A DNA stretch of 64,000 nucleotides from contig CM077647.1 in NCBI GenBank assembly GCA_039707465.1, forward strand, positions 172,358,663 through 172,422,662, read 5' to 3'. The stretch is from Rhabdophis nuchalis (Eukaryota; Chordata; Lepidosauria; Squamata; Natricidae). Shown one piece after another: positions 22,313-33,835 of this stretch. Each line of letters starts with the position of its first letter. Position 1 is the first letter of the stretch. The position numbers and the translations under genes are program-made. The notes below the pieces were generated by a model. It ran no database searches and was not told the DNA's origin. It saw nothing but the letters and a program-made list of their open reading frames with translations.

Positions 22313-22432
22313 CTCTGGAAGGGACCAGCTGCTTGGCTTACATCAAAAGCAGAACAAAACGGCTGATGTGCAAACCCCCTAGCCCCTGGGAAACAACAAG
22401 CAGTTAGACAAACCAGTTCAATCTATCAGAAT

Positions 22433-22583
22433 ATTTCTTCTTCTTCTTCTTCTTCTTCTTCTTCTTCTTCTTCTTCTTCTTCTTCTTCTTCTTCTTCTTC
22501 TTCTTCTTCTTCTTCTTCTTCTTCTTCTTCTTCTTCTTCTTCTTCTTCTTCTTCTTCTTCTTCTTCTTCTTCTTCTTCTTCTT
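22433..22583. repeat. (TTC)n microsatellite, about 50 units
   Basis: Pure TTC array; it stands where the intron pyrimidine tract lies in the parent V unit. Confidence 0.95.
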
Positions 22584-22639
22584 TATTCTTCTTCTGTATT
22601 CTTCTTCTGTATTCTTCTTCCATATTCCTATTCTTCTAT

Positions 22640-22760
22640 TCAAGAGGAATGAAATCTCAAATATAGTTTCCTCAGTCTGGTCCAGAAATAAAAAGGCCTG
22701 GTGAATTGATAAGGAGACCAGCTGCTTGGCTAACATCAAAATTGGAACAAAACTGCTGAT
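22640..22760 (+). pseudogene. Internally deleted tandem copy of the IGHV segment at 20953
   Basis: 22640-22710 repeats the start of the V exon of the upstream pseudogene, including its FR1 TAG. It then jumps directly to the 3' flank (gaccagctgcttggct), losing about 280 bp that hold most of the V domain and the RSS. A 54-bp block after the parent segment (22381-22434) recurs identically at 23012-23065, marking the tandem duplication. Confidence 0.8.
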
Positions 22761-23059
22761 GTGTGTTTCCATTAAACAATAAAAAAAAACAGGACCTAAC
22801 AGGATATCAAACCATCTAGTTCCATTCTACTCATCTCCTTGCCCAGAGGAAAAACCATTCAAATATCAGTCTTCGGATATTTCAATTTGGAGAATACTGA
22901 TAAAACAGGAAATCATATTTTTTTAAATTTATTAGGCAGCATACCGTCCCCGTCCCCCCGCAAAAAAAAATACACTCCAATATAAAAAGAGTAAAAAGTA
23001 ACACACACCCCAGCCCCTGGGAAACAACAAGCAGTTAGACAAACCAGTTCAATCTATCA

Positions 23060-23140
23060 GAATATGGCTGGAAGGGGCTTTGGAGGTCTTCTAGTCCAAC
23101 CCACCTCTCAAGCAGGAGACCTTATACAATTTGACACATT
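23060..23140 (-). mobile_element. CR1 3'-end fragment
   Basis: ggaaggggctttggaggtct, tctagtccaaccca: antisense CR1 tail. Confidence 0.7.
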
Positions 23141-23283
23141 ATTGGGTTCCATCCCACTCTGGGTTCCCCAGCCATGTTGGCCAAAATATCTTTGGGACCT
23201 TGTGAAAGAGTGTTAAAATGGTGAGGGGGGGGGGGCATTGTAATCTCTATGGGAGTGATGTTCCAAAGGGAGAGAATCAAGAG

Positions 23284-23500
23284 GTGGTATTCTGCCGGTT
23301 AGCACCGCTTTGGATAAACCGGTAGTGGCGGCAGTGCAAGGTTCCACCCACTCACCCAGATGTCATCATGGACCTTCTGCACATGCGCCAAAAGGTTCTT
23401 TGCATTCCCAGATGTGCCTAACGTGTGCTTTGCTCATGCACGGGTGTGCACACTCCCACTACCAAACCGGTAGTGAAGATAAGAGGATACCATTACTGGA
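23284..23500. mobile_element. hAT-like non-autonomous element, degenerate
   Basis: ggtggtattctgccggttag and, near the other end, ccaaaccggtagtgaagata resemble the CCGGTT-bearing termini of the element at 1255-1530. Ends not resolved. Confidence 0.4.
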
Positions 23501-24593
23501 GCCACCCCAGAAAAGACCCTTCTTCTGGTCCCACCAGAAGTACCTCCTTAGGAAACTTCGTTAGAGAATGCTTGCTGAGTGTCCAACCTGGTAGGATGTA
23601 TGGATGTTTTGCATGGAGGATTACTTTCCTCTGGAACAGCAAGACCCAGAGACAAGGTTGACCCTCCCTCTTACAGCCTTACATAATTTTTGAAGACCTG
23701 CAGATTCCAGATAACCTTAAGGAACCAATTACATTGCTCTGAGAAATGTGTGCACAGTGCATATTATATTTGGACAAATTTATTGTTCGCAGTATTTTCC
23801 TTACTTGGAAATTAAGAAAAACAGAAAAAATATAAGGTGCTATAGTACCAGCAGATTATCTCAGTCCTTAAATTAATCCTTACTCCTAGGTCATATAGAA
23901 AACATTGCTTCATTTTCTAACGCTCAGAACATTCACAAATTTGTGTTGGTGATATACACAGCTTTGAGTCAGATAAGTGTCAACTCTAAAGTGAATGTGG
24001 CTGAAGCCATCTTTTGCAGCCTCATAGTGGCCATGAACTTTGGCGGGGGGGAGGGAAGTAGATAGACTGCCTAGGTGTCAAAACAAAAAGCTTTCTTATG
24101 GAAACCAAGGTCATCCCAACAGGTGGCAGATGGAGGAGTGACCAAGGAACCTGTCAAATGCCTTAATTGGACAATGTGACCGGTGATACTTGGGAAGGGA
24201 ACAATTGTTCTTTTAATTATGTCATGCATGTGGGAAAACTTTCAGATTATTTCAGAGTTGGTTTTCACTAGTTGTGCCGATATGATGCTCCCAATAAATA
24301 TGTTCTTTGGGCAATATACCTGCTTCAGAATTTTGTTTTCAATAGGTGCCTTACTTGGAATGCTGATTAAGAATGAAATGGAGTTAAGGTAAATAAATAA
24401 ATGGACAAAGGTGCCTTGGTGATCAACGGGTGGACTTTCCTTCGATGGGGCATTTTAATAGAAGCTCACTTCTAGGTTTGTGCAAGAGAGAACAGATGGC
24501 CTCAGAATTTACAAGAGCTCACAAAATATTTATTCCTCAGCACACATAAGTCAGAACTAAGAGTCACCTTGTGATGAAATGGCCAGGAAATAT

Positions 24594-24681
<88 letters not shown>

Positions 24682-24690
24682 CAGACAAAT
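24594..24690. repeat. (ATAG)n microsatellite
   Basis: About 21 units. Confidence 0.95.
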
Positions 24691-24864
24691 GGATAGATAG
24701 ATACATGCATACATGCAAAATTAAATACATAAATAGATACATAATTTTGTTTTGGCCGCCTTCTTAAAACAAGGTAATTCTGGGAGGTTTACAATATTAA
24801 GAAGATAAAATATTATAAAACCTATACACAGTACGAACTGGATAATATAAAAAGATAAATATTC

Positions 24865-25092
24865 AAGAGCCCCGGTGGCACAGTGATTACAATACAGTAC
24901 TGCAGAATACTTCTGCTGCCTGCTACCTGCCTGCAATTTGGCAGATCAAATCTCACCAGGCTCAAGGTTGACTCAGCCTTCCATCCTTCCGATGTGGGTA
25001 AAATGAGGACCCAGATTGTTGAGGCAATAGGTTGACTTTGTAAACCGCTAAGAGAGGGCTGTGAAGCAGTATAGAAGTCTATTGCTATTCAA
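24865..25092 (+). mobile_element. tRNA-derived SINE (second family)
   Basis: Head ccccggtggcacagtgatta; body caaggttgactcagccttcc, ggtaaaatgaggacccagat; end gtaaaccgctaagagagggc. An antisense copy is at 57233-57460. Confidence 0.75.
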
Positions 25093-25138
25093 CCGTAACT
25101 AAAAGGCTGGAAGCAATGGAGTATGATGAACAAGGGGA

Positions 25139-25366
25139 GTGTTAAATCCTCGACTTATGATTGACAGCAAGCAATTGCTGAGTAGTACCTGATTGGCTAA
25201 GATGCGGGTGGCTGAGTGTGGACTGTTCTTACCGTTCCTATTGGCTGCCTGGCTTGACAGCAGGGCGAGATGCTGAACTCTGTAAGTAGTTGACTTGTTC
25301 TGTTGAATAAAGCTGTTCTACTTCACCTCAGCCATTCCACGCCTCTTCTATCATCTTAGTCTTCAA
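25139..25366 (+). mobile_element. Possible solo LTR
   Basis: A TG...CA-bounded block of about 230 bp with two ATTGGCT boxes and GAATAAAG near the 3' end. No internal retroviral sequence adjoins it and the target duplication is unclear. 25440-26010 is AT-rich with no recognised feature. Confidence 0.35.
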
Positions 25367-26151
25367 TAGGGAGGAGGTGGGATCTGTTATTAGTCTGTCA
25401 ACCAGCCTCAATGTGAAGTCACCCTCCAAATTGGAGCACCAAGCTAAGTAGCAGAACCAGCTCTTTAAAAAAAACACACAATTTTTATTTATTTAGAACA
25501 AAGACAAACAAACATAAAAATAAAATAAAAAACCATCTTCCATTACAAATTATAGAAGGTGTGTCGGTTGGTTACAGAAATTCTATGCATTTCTTACATA
25601 GTCATCACCTGTTTTTTTATATCAAATCACATATTTTAAATTCAAATATATTTATACATATCACGCTTATTTTTTCTCAATCATAATTTGACTATGATTG
25701 TTTTTACAACCTTTTATACATAATATTCAGAATCTGGAATAGAATTATATGTTAACATTCTATTAAATCTTCCTAAAATCCTCCAATCAGAATACATCTT
25801 TATAACACATTCTAGATAAAACTTTTAAACCTCCTCTTATAATCTCTCTGTGTTGTTTATATAAAATTTCATATTGTCAAACTAATATATCTATATGTAT
25901 TATCATTATTCATTGTTATTTAACTATAGCTGTTATCACTTCATTTTGTACATACTACTAGTAAGCTATATGCTTAGTTTTATTATACATTTTCATTACA
26001 TCAACCTGTATCTTTCTAGTAATAGTGCAGTCTCATATATCTTCTCCTAAACTTCTCCAGCTGGAGTACCTTGTCCGATGGAGCCCAAAGCATGTCTCCT
26101 CTATGAGGAGTAAGGTGAGACAATCTCATTGGGGTGAAATGGTCCCACAGT

Positions 26152-26490
<339 letters not shown>

Positions 26491-26653
26491 AGGCTGGTAG
26501 GCAGAGACACTGGCAGACCAAGAAACAGACAGACAGATAGATGAAAAATAGATAAAAATCAATTCATTCATTCATTCATTCATATGTTTACATGCAAAAG
26601 AGCTACAAAGACATTTAAAAAACATAGGAGAGAATACGATCTATCCTGGATTA

Positions 26654-26661
26654 ATGCAAAT
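26654..26661 (+). promoter_or_regulatory. Octamer upstream of the D-like segment in copy A
   Basis: Perfect ATGCAAAT, 235 bp before the left D nonamer. It is conserved at 38360-38367 in copy B, which suggests but does not prove a germline promoter. Confidence 0.5.
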
Positions 26662-26895
26662 GGTCGGTGTGGAGGGGTGAAGGGGTCCTTCGTGCTGGAG
26701 AAGAAGTTGGAGATGCAGCAAAAAACCCCAACATTTTCTTGCAGTACATGATTGCAGTTGGATCCATTCCCCATGTTTCGATCAACAGGACTTCCAATCT
26801 CACTCATATCCACTTCCTCAGACTGCAGGAAAAGAGACAGTGAAGAGGTGGCTTTAGTTTTGCTTCTATCCTTGCCCTGCTCTCTTCCATCTGCT

Positions 26896-26961
26896 CCTTT
26901 TTATTCTACAATGAAACACTGTGCAAGCTGGGTCACAGTGATTTCCTCTAGCACAAATACT
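26896..26961 (+). other. IGHD-like segment flanked by two 12-RSSs (copy A)
   Basis: Order on the + strand: nonamer CCTTTTTAT (26896-26904), 12-bp spacer, heptamer CACTGTG (26917-26923), core CAAGCTGGGT (26924-26933), heptamer CACAGTG (26934-26940), 12-bp spacer, nonamer ACAAATACT (26953-26961). Both heptamers are perfect, both spacers are exactly 12 bp, and the nonamers match 6/9 in each direction. This is the architecture of a heavy-chain diversity segment, able to join a 23-RSS V on the left and a 23-RSS J on the right. The G-rich core reading AAG CTG GGT suggests the same orientation as the V genes, but the symmetry leaves this open. It lies between V units, not downstream of them. Confidence 0.72.
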
Positions 26962-27276
26962 CCCCAGATGATTACAGCAACACAGAGAGTGTGAAGTAAC
27001 GGGCTTCTAATCCTCCCAAGAGAATGCAACCATATTTCCTTTCACGCTGTCAAAAGTTTCTTGGCTTCACAACAGGGGTGGGTTCCTAAGGGCTTGCAGG
27101 GGTTCCCGCGAGCCCTTTCGTCAAGTTTTCAGATCCCAAGCGATCCCTTTGGACCGTGGACCCGGAAGTTATTTGTTATTCAGCGTTTTTCCTACCCGCC
27201 TGCCCCTCCAGGAATACGAACTCTCTCACCTTAACTCTTTGGAGGGGATTAGTCTGGCTGACTTGGAGGGGCCCTG

Positions 27277-27420
27277 CTGGCTAGGGGCGGCGGAACAGCG
27301 CGCTAGGCTGCGTGAACCCCCCCGCCCCCCGCCAGTCGCGCCAACAGGGAAAGTTTTGCCGCGACTGGCGGGGGCAGGGGTTCGCGTAGCCTAGCGCGCT
27401 GTTCCGCCGCCCCTAGCCGG
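27277..27420. repeat. GC-rich inverted repeat inside the hAT unit
   Basis: Arms of about 60 bp (27277-27340 and 27360-27420) around a 20-bp centre; ends ctaggggcggcggaacagcg and its inverse. Confidence 0.8.
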
Positions 27421-27807
27421 CAAGCTTCAAAACTAAAGGGCGGGGGCCGGGCCTTGAAGCTCTTTCGTTGTTAGCATGGCTGGGGGAGGCAGCGGAAGGC
27501 ATGCTAGGTGCGCGAAAGCCCCCCCGCCCTCCCCAGCCGCACCAACAGGAAAAGAGTTTCAAGGCCCAGCCTGGGCCTTTAGTTTTGAAGCTGCCAGGGC
27601 CGAGCCGGCCCTTTTGCGCTTGGCGCGAATGCAAAGGCTTGGGGGGGCTTCGCGCAGCTATTCGCGGGCTGCGCGAAGCCATCCCGACCCCCTGCAGCCA
27701 CGCCGGCAGCTTTAAGGGCCGGGCTGGGCCTTTCGCGCTTGGCGGGGCTTCGCGCCGAGCTGAGCCAAGCGCGCCCGGCTGGAGCGCACGAGCCACCCGC
27801 GAGCGCC

Positions 27808-27986
27808 ATGGCAAGCCGGCGTGGGGTGCGCTGCTGCTGTTGCTGCTCCTGCTGCTGCTGTGCGGGCCGGGGGCGCGGGGGTCCCGGGGCGCCGACAAGC
27901 AGAACAGCCTCCGCAGGGCGGCCAGCGGCGTCTACCAGGGCACCAGCGGCCTCCTGGGCGAGGAGAACGTGCGCGCCCTGCAGAAG
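27808..27986 (+). pseudogene. BRI3BP-like exon 1 fragment
   Basis: In the frame ending at 27986 the sequence encodes a Leu-rich signal-like run, then GADKQNSLRRAASGVY, then SGLLGEENVRALQK, followed by a consensus GTGAGC donor. The pattern (Leu-rich signal, NS-RR, S-L-GE-NVRA-QK at an exon end) resembles exon 1 of BRI3BP, a membrane protein of the secretory/mitochondrial system, recalled from memory. The only nearby ATG (27808) is in a different frame from the Leu run, so one frameshift separates start and signal. CpG density is high, as expected of a captured first exon with its promoter region. No second exon was found nearby. Confidence 0.5.
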
Positions 27987-28369
27987 GTGAGCGGCGCCCG
28001 GAGGGTCCCGGGCAAAGGGGAGGGGGGGAAGGGGAAGAGGAGGGGTCTGGGGAGGGAGGGGGGTCTGGCCTTGTGGGGGGGAAGGGGTGCAGAAGGGGGT
28101 CCCTGACTTTGGCATGGGCGGCCAGGAGGGAGATTGGGGAGGTCCGAGTGATTGTGGCCGACTGGCCGGCGGGCGGGTAAGGAAAGTTGCTGCGGCAGCG
28201 CCCAACAATCCGCTGGCCCGCTGGCCGCGGTTGCTCGCTCGCTCGCTTGCTCACCCATCGAACGCCAGGTTCCTTCGTCCGGTGGATGGGTGAGAGAGCG
28301 AGCGAGTAAATACAGCCAGCGGGCTGGCGGGCCGGTCAGGCTACTTCCAGGAGCTGAGGAGGTTTATGG

Positions 28370-28542
28370 AGGGGGGGAGAGAGACAGACAGACAGAGAGA
28401 GGCACAGACACACAGAGAGACAGGGAGGGAGGGGGGAACCAGAGAGTGACAGACACACACAGAGAGACAGAGAGTGGGAGGGAGGGAGAGAAAGATAGAC
28501 AGAGACACAGAATGAGTGATTTAAGTGCCTGAATGCGAGACA

Positions 28543-28582
<40 letters not shown>

Positions 28583-28782
28583 GACAGATGGGCAAACAAA
28601 GGAGAGAGAGACAGAGAGAGAGAAAGAAAAAAAAGAAGGTGGGAGAGAGAGAAAGAAAGAGAGAAAGAAAGACAGACAGAGAGAAAGAGAGAAAAAGAAA
28701 GAGAGAAAGAAAGGAAAGAAAGAGAAAAAAGAGAGAGAGAAAGAGAGAAAGAAAAGAGACAGAAAGAGAGAAAGAGAAAGAA

Positions 28783-28813
<31 letters not shown>

Positions 28814-29330
28814 AGGAGAGAGAAAGAGGGAAAGAAAGAAAGAGAAAGAGAGAGAGAGAGAAAGAGAAATAGGGAAAGAGGGGGGAAAGAGGGAAAGAAA
28901 GAGAAAGAAAAAGGAAGAGAAAGAAAGAAAGAGAGAGAAAGAGAAAGAAAGAAAAAGAAAGTGGGGGAGAGAAAGAAAGACAGACAGAGAAAAAGAGAAA
29001 GAAAGAGGCAAAGGAAAGAAAGAGAAAAAAAGAAAGAGAGAGAGGGAAAGAAAGAGACAGAAAGAGAGAGAGAGAAAGAGAGGGAGAGAGAAAGAGGGAA
29101 AGAAATAAAGAGAAAGAAATAAAGAGAGAGATAAAGAGGGAAAGAGAAAAAATGAGAGAGAAAGAAAGAGAGAGAAAGAGGGAAAGAGAAAGAAAGAGAG
29201 AAAGAGAAAGAAAGAGAGAAAGAGAAAGAAATAAAGAGAGAGAGAGAGAGAAAGAAAGAGGGAAGGAAAGAAAGAGACAGAGAAAGAAAGAGAGACAGAG
29301 AAAGAGAGAAAGAAAGACAGAATAATAATA
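28370..29330. repeat. GA-rich (GAGA/GAAA) repeat, about 950 bp, with a (CA)n block
   Basis: Irregular purine array with a CACACA run at 28545-28578. Open frames on both strands are artefacts. Confidence 0.95.
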
Positions 29331-29334
29331 ATAA

Positions 29335-30697
29335 TAATAATAATTTTTATTTATAACCCGCTCTCTCTCCCCGAAGGGACTCTAGGCGGGGCACAGGGAA
29401 TTAAAAAGTTAGAAAAAGATACAAAATATAGAACAATAAACATACATAAATACTGACTAAAAGGCATATTAAACAGAAAACCCTGCGCTAAAATTCCCAA
29501 ATATTTACTAAAAATCCCTAAACAATCAGAAGAGACTATCCTAGGCCGGCCAAGCGAAAAAGATGTGTTTTTAGTTTCAGACGGAAGGAGCCGAGGTCCG
29601 TGGTTGTTCTAATATCGGGGGGAAGGTCGTTCCAGAGGGCTGGGCCCGCCACAGAGAAGGCCCTTCCCCTGGGCGTCGCCCGCTGACAAAGTCTAGTGGA
29701 CGGCACCCGGAGAAGTCCCTCTCTGTGCGAGCGAATCAGCCGTGAGGATGTATGGGGCAGGATCCGATCCCGCAGGTAGCTAGGTCCCGAGCCATGGAGC
29801 GCTTTGAAGATGACAACTAGCACCTTGAAGCGCACCCGGAAGACGACAGGCAGCCAGTGCAGCTCGCGCAAGAGCGGTGTTACGTGGGTGAATCTAGAAA
29901 CACCCATAATTGCCCGCGCGGCTGCATTCTGGACTAACTGAAGTCTCCGGGTGCACCTCAAGGGGAGCCCCATGTAGAGAGAGTTACAATAGTCCAGTCG
30001 GGATGTCACGAGAGCATGAGTGACTGTGCGAAGGGCGTCCCGATCCAATAGGGGGCGCAATTGGCGAACCAGGCGAACCTGGTAAAACGCCCTCCTGGCC
30101 ACGGCTGTCACTTGATCTTCCATGGACAGCCGGGCATCCAGGAGGACACCCAAATTGCGCACCCCATCCACAGGGGCAAGATGTTCGCCCCCTATGGCCA
30201 GCGATGGAGTTAGCTGGTTGAATCGGGTAGCCGGAAACCACAGCCACTCGGTCTTGGTCGGGTTGAGTCTGAGTCCGTTACTTCCCATCCAGATCCGCAC
30301 GGCTTCCAGGCACTGGCACATCACCGCTACGGCATCGTTGGGGTGGTTTGGGGTAGATATATACAGCTGAGTATCATCAGCGTAAAGATGGTACTCTACC
30401 CCAAAACCACGGATGATCTCACCCAGCGGCTTCATATATGTGTTGAACAGGAGAGGCGAGAGGACCGACCCCTGAGGCACCCCACAGGTGAGGGGTCTCG
30501 AGGTCGACCTCTGCTCTCCTGCCAACACAAATTGCGATCGGCCAGAGAGGTAGGAGGAGAACCACCGTAAAACGGTGCCTCCCATCCCCAACCCCCCCAG
30601 CTGATGCAATAGGATACCATGGTCGATGGTATCGAAAGCCGTCGAGAGGTCTAATAGGACCAGGATGGAGGAACAACCCCCATCTCTGGCCCTCCAG
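29335..30697 (-). mobile_element. L2/CR1-group LINE, nearly uninterrupted RT C-terminal two thirds
   Basis: The minus strand reads RT from about 30690 to 29536: [44 protein letters not shown] and a C-terminus ending THLFRLAGLG, in one frame of 406 codons. The first about 25 codons are the flanking GA repeat. The element is 5'-truncated, inserted in the GA array, and ends in an (ATT)n tail at 29320-29345. It is the best-preserved member of this family in the window. Confidence 0.8.
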
Positions 30698-31113
30698 AAG
30701 GAAAGAAAGAAAAAGAAAGAGAGAGAGAGAGAACTTATGACCACAATTAAGCCCAAAAGTTTGGTTGCTAACCAAGACCATTGTTAAGTGAGTTTCACAT
30801 TTTCCAAATTGGCCACTCCCACCCGGTCACATGGCCGGCAAGCCACTCCCACCCGGTCACATGGCCGGCAAGCCACTCCCACAAAGCAGGCCACACCCAC
30901 AGAACCTGTTCCAAAAATTTTGAAACCCACCCCTGCTTCACAACCAAGTGAAGTTGTGAAGGCAACTGGCTCTCTGAACGCTTATATTAACAAAAAAAAA
31001 CCAGTTGATTTTATCCTACTAGATTCTAAGTATCTTACCCATGCTCTTGTTCTATGTCCCAGAGATTAAGTCCATTGCAGCAAACACCTTTACTAAACAT
31101 ACCAATGGAAATA

Positions 31114-31255
<142 letters not shown>

Positions 31256-31430
31256 AACATGTAACTATGAGTTTGTTAAAAACCGCTAATCTCCAAAACT
31301 ACTGCACCAATCACCACCAAATTTTGACACAAAGTTCCTTACAAGTGCAGCACCAATGATATGCACAGATGGTGTGGATGGCACGCTGGTGCCAGGTACA
31401 TGCCACACAAATGTAAAACTGCAGCTCTTC
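31256..31430. mobile_element. Unclassified dispersed repeat shared with 55865-56050
   Basis: Both copies contain gagtttgtt.aaaacc, ctaatctccaaaa, tactgcacc.atc and cagcaccaatgatat. Possibly a Helitron-like or other non-coding element. 31430-31880 has no supported gene. Confidence 0.45.
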
Positions 31431-32280
31431 TGTGTGTTTCCCTCACTCGCTCAATCGCCCCCCTCCCCTTTGTGGCCCCTCCCACCCGGCCGCTTTTCAG
31501 CTCATGTCACTTGCACGAGCGGTGGAGTGATCTGTGTCATATCCGCGATGGTCACCTCCTCAGCGGCCTTTCTCTCTTCCGCCGCTGCCCCCTGTGCCAC
31601 CAACCACCCCCCCAGGCAAGGCCACTGCCGAGTCAGCTGTCTCTCGCCTCCAACGCCCATGTTGCCAACTCCCCCCTGCCAAGGCTCCTGCCGAGTCAAT
31701 GGCCTTCCTGTCCTCCACCGCCGCCGCCCACACCACCAACTCCCCCTGCCAAGTAATGAAGCCCCCACAATGTCCAAAGGCAACTTCTGTTTCATTGGCC
31801 GATAGTTCTCACTGTCAGAAAGTCCCTCCTTGTTTCTGGGTTGAATCTCTCCTTGGTCGGTTTCCATCCATTATTCCTTAATTGCCTTTAAGGTGCAGTT
31901 CAAATGAGTAGGAAAAATTATTGAAAGTTTAAGCTCTGTAAAAAAATCTGAGGTACTAACAGTCAGGAGAAATGAATAGGAAATGAGAGGCATTCGGGGT
32001 GGGCTGCACATAGATCTCTTATGATTTTGCAGGGACTTATGATGCATTTTACCCTTCCCACTTATTCATCCTGGTCATCGCATGGGAGATGGATGGCAAA
32101 CTAATTGAATGAATAAATTAAAGAAAAGAAAGTACTCTGTTACACCATTCGAATTTGGGTAGCTTTCATCAGTTTCTACACAAGACTCAGTCCACATTTT
32201 ATCCCTAAATGTTTGGTTGAGGATGTTTAAGCAATTTAAGTTGTTTCTGGACAGAGGTCTCTTTTTATACAGAGAAGGAC

Positions 32281-32288
32281 ATGCAAAT
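32281..32288 (+). promoter_or_regulatory. IGHV promoter octamer for the V segment at 32403
   Basis: ATGCAAAT 115 bp before the ATG, preceded by ctctttttatacagagaagg, a block shared by all members of this V family. Confidence 0.85.
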
Positions 32289-32402
32289 TGAAAGGCAGTC
32301 CAACCTTTAAAGGTCTCCCTCCTTCTTACTCAAAGAACCAGAGATTACCAGAACTCTTGAGTTCACCTAACAGCTATTTCTCCTCCAAACCATTTAATGA
32401 AA

Positions 32403-32839
32403 ATGATTATATGGGTGAATGTCATCTTCACCCTCTCCGTTTTTAAAGGTATTCTTCTTTGTGTTCCATAATATTGTGAGTTGGACTCAGATTTCTCCAC
32501 CAGCTCTTCAGATACCTTCTTGTGTCTTTCTTTTCAGATGTTCTGGCAGATGTTTCAATCACTGAATCAGGAGGAGGAGTGAAAAGTCCTGGAGATTCTC
32601 TTAGACTTACTTGCAAAAGCTCTGGCTTCATTATCGATAGTTACTGGATGCATTGGATCCGCCAGGCAGATGGAAAAGGGCTGGAGTGGATCGCACAGAT
32701 AAATAAAGGCACCACATATTATTCCAATTCTTTTAAAGGTCGAGTCACAATCTCCAAAGATAGTTCCAGTAACTTAGTTTATCTAGACATGAACGGACTG
32801 AAAGCTGAAGACACAGCCATGTATTACTGTGCAAGGGAA
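32403..32839 (+). CDS. IGHV segment, intact
   Basis: Leader exon 32403-32448 encodes [15 protein letters not shown] and ends at a GTATTC donor in phase 1. The 89-bp intron ends TTTTCAG at 32537. The V exon (32538-32839) completes an Asp codon and reads [16 protein letters not shown]...; cleavage probably follows VLA. The canonical V-domain set is present: Cys in LRLTCKSSG, Trp in [25 protein letters not shown], and [12 protein letters not shown] at the end. No stop or frameshift. Promoter octamer, leader, splice sites and RSS are all intact, so this is one of the best candidates for a functional segment here. Relatives: 35918, 40286, 42075, 46481 and the exon at 18526. Confidence 0.92.
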
Positions 32840-32878
32840 CACAGTGGAGAAAAATGAATCTGAGCTTGTGTTAAAACC
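32840..32878 (+). promoter_or_regulatory. 23-RSS
   Basis: CACAGTG, 23-bp spacer, nonamer GTTAAAACC. Confidence 0.88.
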
Positions 32879-33045
32879 TACAGTTCATGTGGCAAAAGGA
32901 AAGCTTCATTTGGATTCACTCTGATGAAAATGGAACCACAAGAGGAAAGCTTTAAATATATCATAAGCAATTCCTTTGGGATCTGCCACAGCTGTTTGTT
33001 TATTGTCATTTTAGCAAGGAGATGAAAAGAGTGAAAAGAAACTGG

Positions 33046-33053
33046 ATTTGCAT
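33046..33053 (-). promoter_or_regulatory. Reverse-orientation octamer in the V 3' flank
   Basis: ATTTGCAT 168 bp after the nonamer, in a block (ggATTTGCATatggacagtatc) repeated after the V units at 40286 and 42075 at the same spacing. Confidence 0.5.
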
Positions 33054-33309
33054 ATGGACAGTATCGGAAAGAATTGTTTTCGCTCTCAGCTGGACACCCC
33101 CAAGACGTAAAACCTAGGACAGATCAGAAATTAGGTTGGCAGTGGAATTTTTATAAAGCAACTAGCTCTTTGTACATTGCTTATATTAACAAATAGCCAA
33201 GGTCATTTTATTCTGCTAGATTCTAGGTATCTCAACTGCCTGAGTATATGACCATCAGTCTATCTTCCAACCCCTTAGCTGTAAGTCTGTTCACGTTCTG
33301 ATGTTGCCC

Positions 33310-33835
33310 CCTTTGTCTATCAAATTTTCATATGTTAGGTTTTTCTTTGGGTTGTGGACCATTAAGATAGGTTACTGCTTCAATTGGGGCTAACCATCTT
33401 GGGATTTGGGTGTATAGTTGTTGTTTAATTTTCTGCCATGTCATAAAGAGGGTCGCCCTAGTATGATGGGTGATGAAACTTTGAGGTTGTCTGTTATTTT
33501 TGGGCCAAAGGGATGAGTGCCAACCCTGAAACAGATCATAGCCTTCGATTGTTAATAACCGTCCTCTTATTAGGGTGACCCAGTCCTTGACCCAAATTAA
33601 AACTGAGGCATGGTAATAGAGCTCCCAGTTTGGGAGTCCCAAGCCTCCTCTCAGTTTGTGTTCTTGAAGCATTCTCTTTTTTATGCGTGATTTTTTCCCC
33701 TGCCAGACAAATTTCAATGTAATGTGATCTAACTTTTGAAAAAATTCTTTATTTAGCTTTACAGGTGCCGTTTGGAACAGATACAGTATATCCATTTTGG
33801 GAGGATGTATGCTTTTATAGCAGCTATCCTCCCTA
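33310..33835 (-). mobile_element. L1 ORF2 3' fragment
   Basis: The minus strand encodes the C-terminal part of L1 ORF2 (MDILYLFQTAPVKLNKEFFQ, KLRGGLGLPNWELYY). 5'-truncated, inserted in the V 3' flank that resumes at 33839 (shared with 45230). Confidence 0.8.

Larger units (their letters stand above)
27073..30935. mobile_element. Composite hAT transposon, 3.86 kb, carrying a captured CpG-rich gene fragment
   Basis: Ends CAGGGGTGGGTT...AACCCACCCCTG are inverted repeats flanked by a perfect 8-bp duplication CTTCACAA (27065-27072 and 30936-30943), the hAT signature. Copy B of the segmental duplication keeps an unoccupied site at about 38777-38786. Inside are a GC/CpG-rich block (27200-28330) with a BRI3BP-like exon, 950 bp of GA-rich repeat, an L2-like LINE (29335-30697) and a tandem 30-bp motif (30830-30890). 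No transposase was seen, so it is non-autonomous or decayed. Confidence 0.8.

Noticed and set aside
24880..24900. CACAGTG heptamer (ggcacagtgattac)
   Set aside because: It belongs to the SINE head; no nonamer at 12 or 23 bp and no V or D context.
26580..26813. Minus-strand frame of 77 codons in D unit copy A
   Set aside because: Not conserved as a frame in copy B (38280-38510), so probably chance.
27412..28310. Several frames of 100-212 codons on both strands in the GC-rich block
   Set aside because: High GC removes stop codons in all frames; apart from the short BRI3BP-like exon none shows a domain or conserved pattern.
28336..29108. Arg/Lys/Glu-rich and Ser/Leu-rich frames near 200 codons
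   Set aside because: They follow the GA-rich repeat on either strand.
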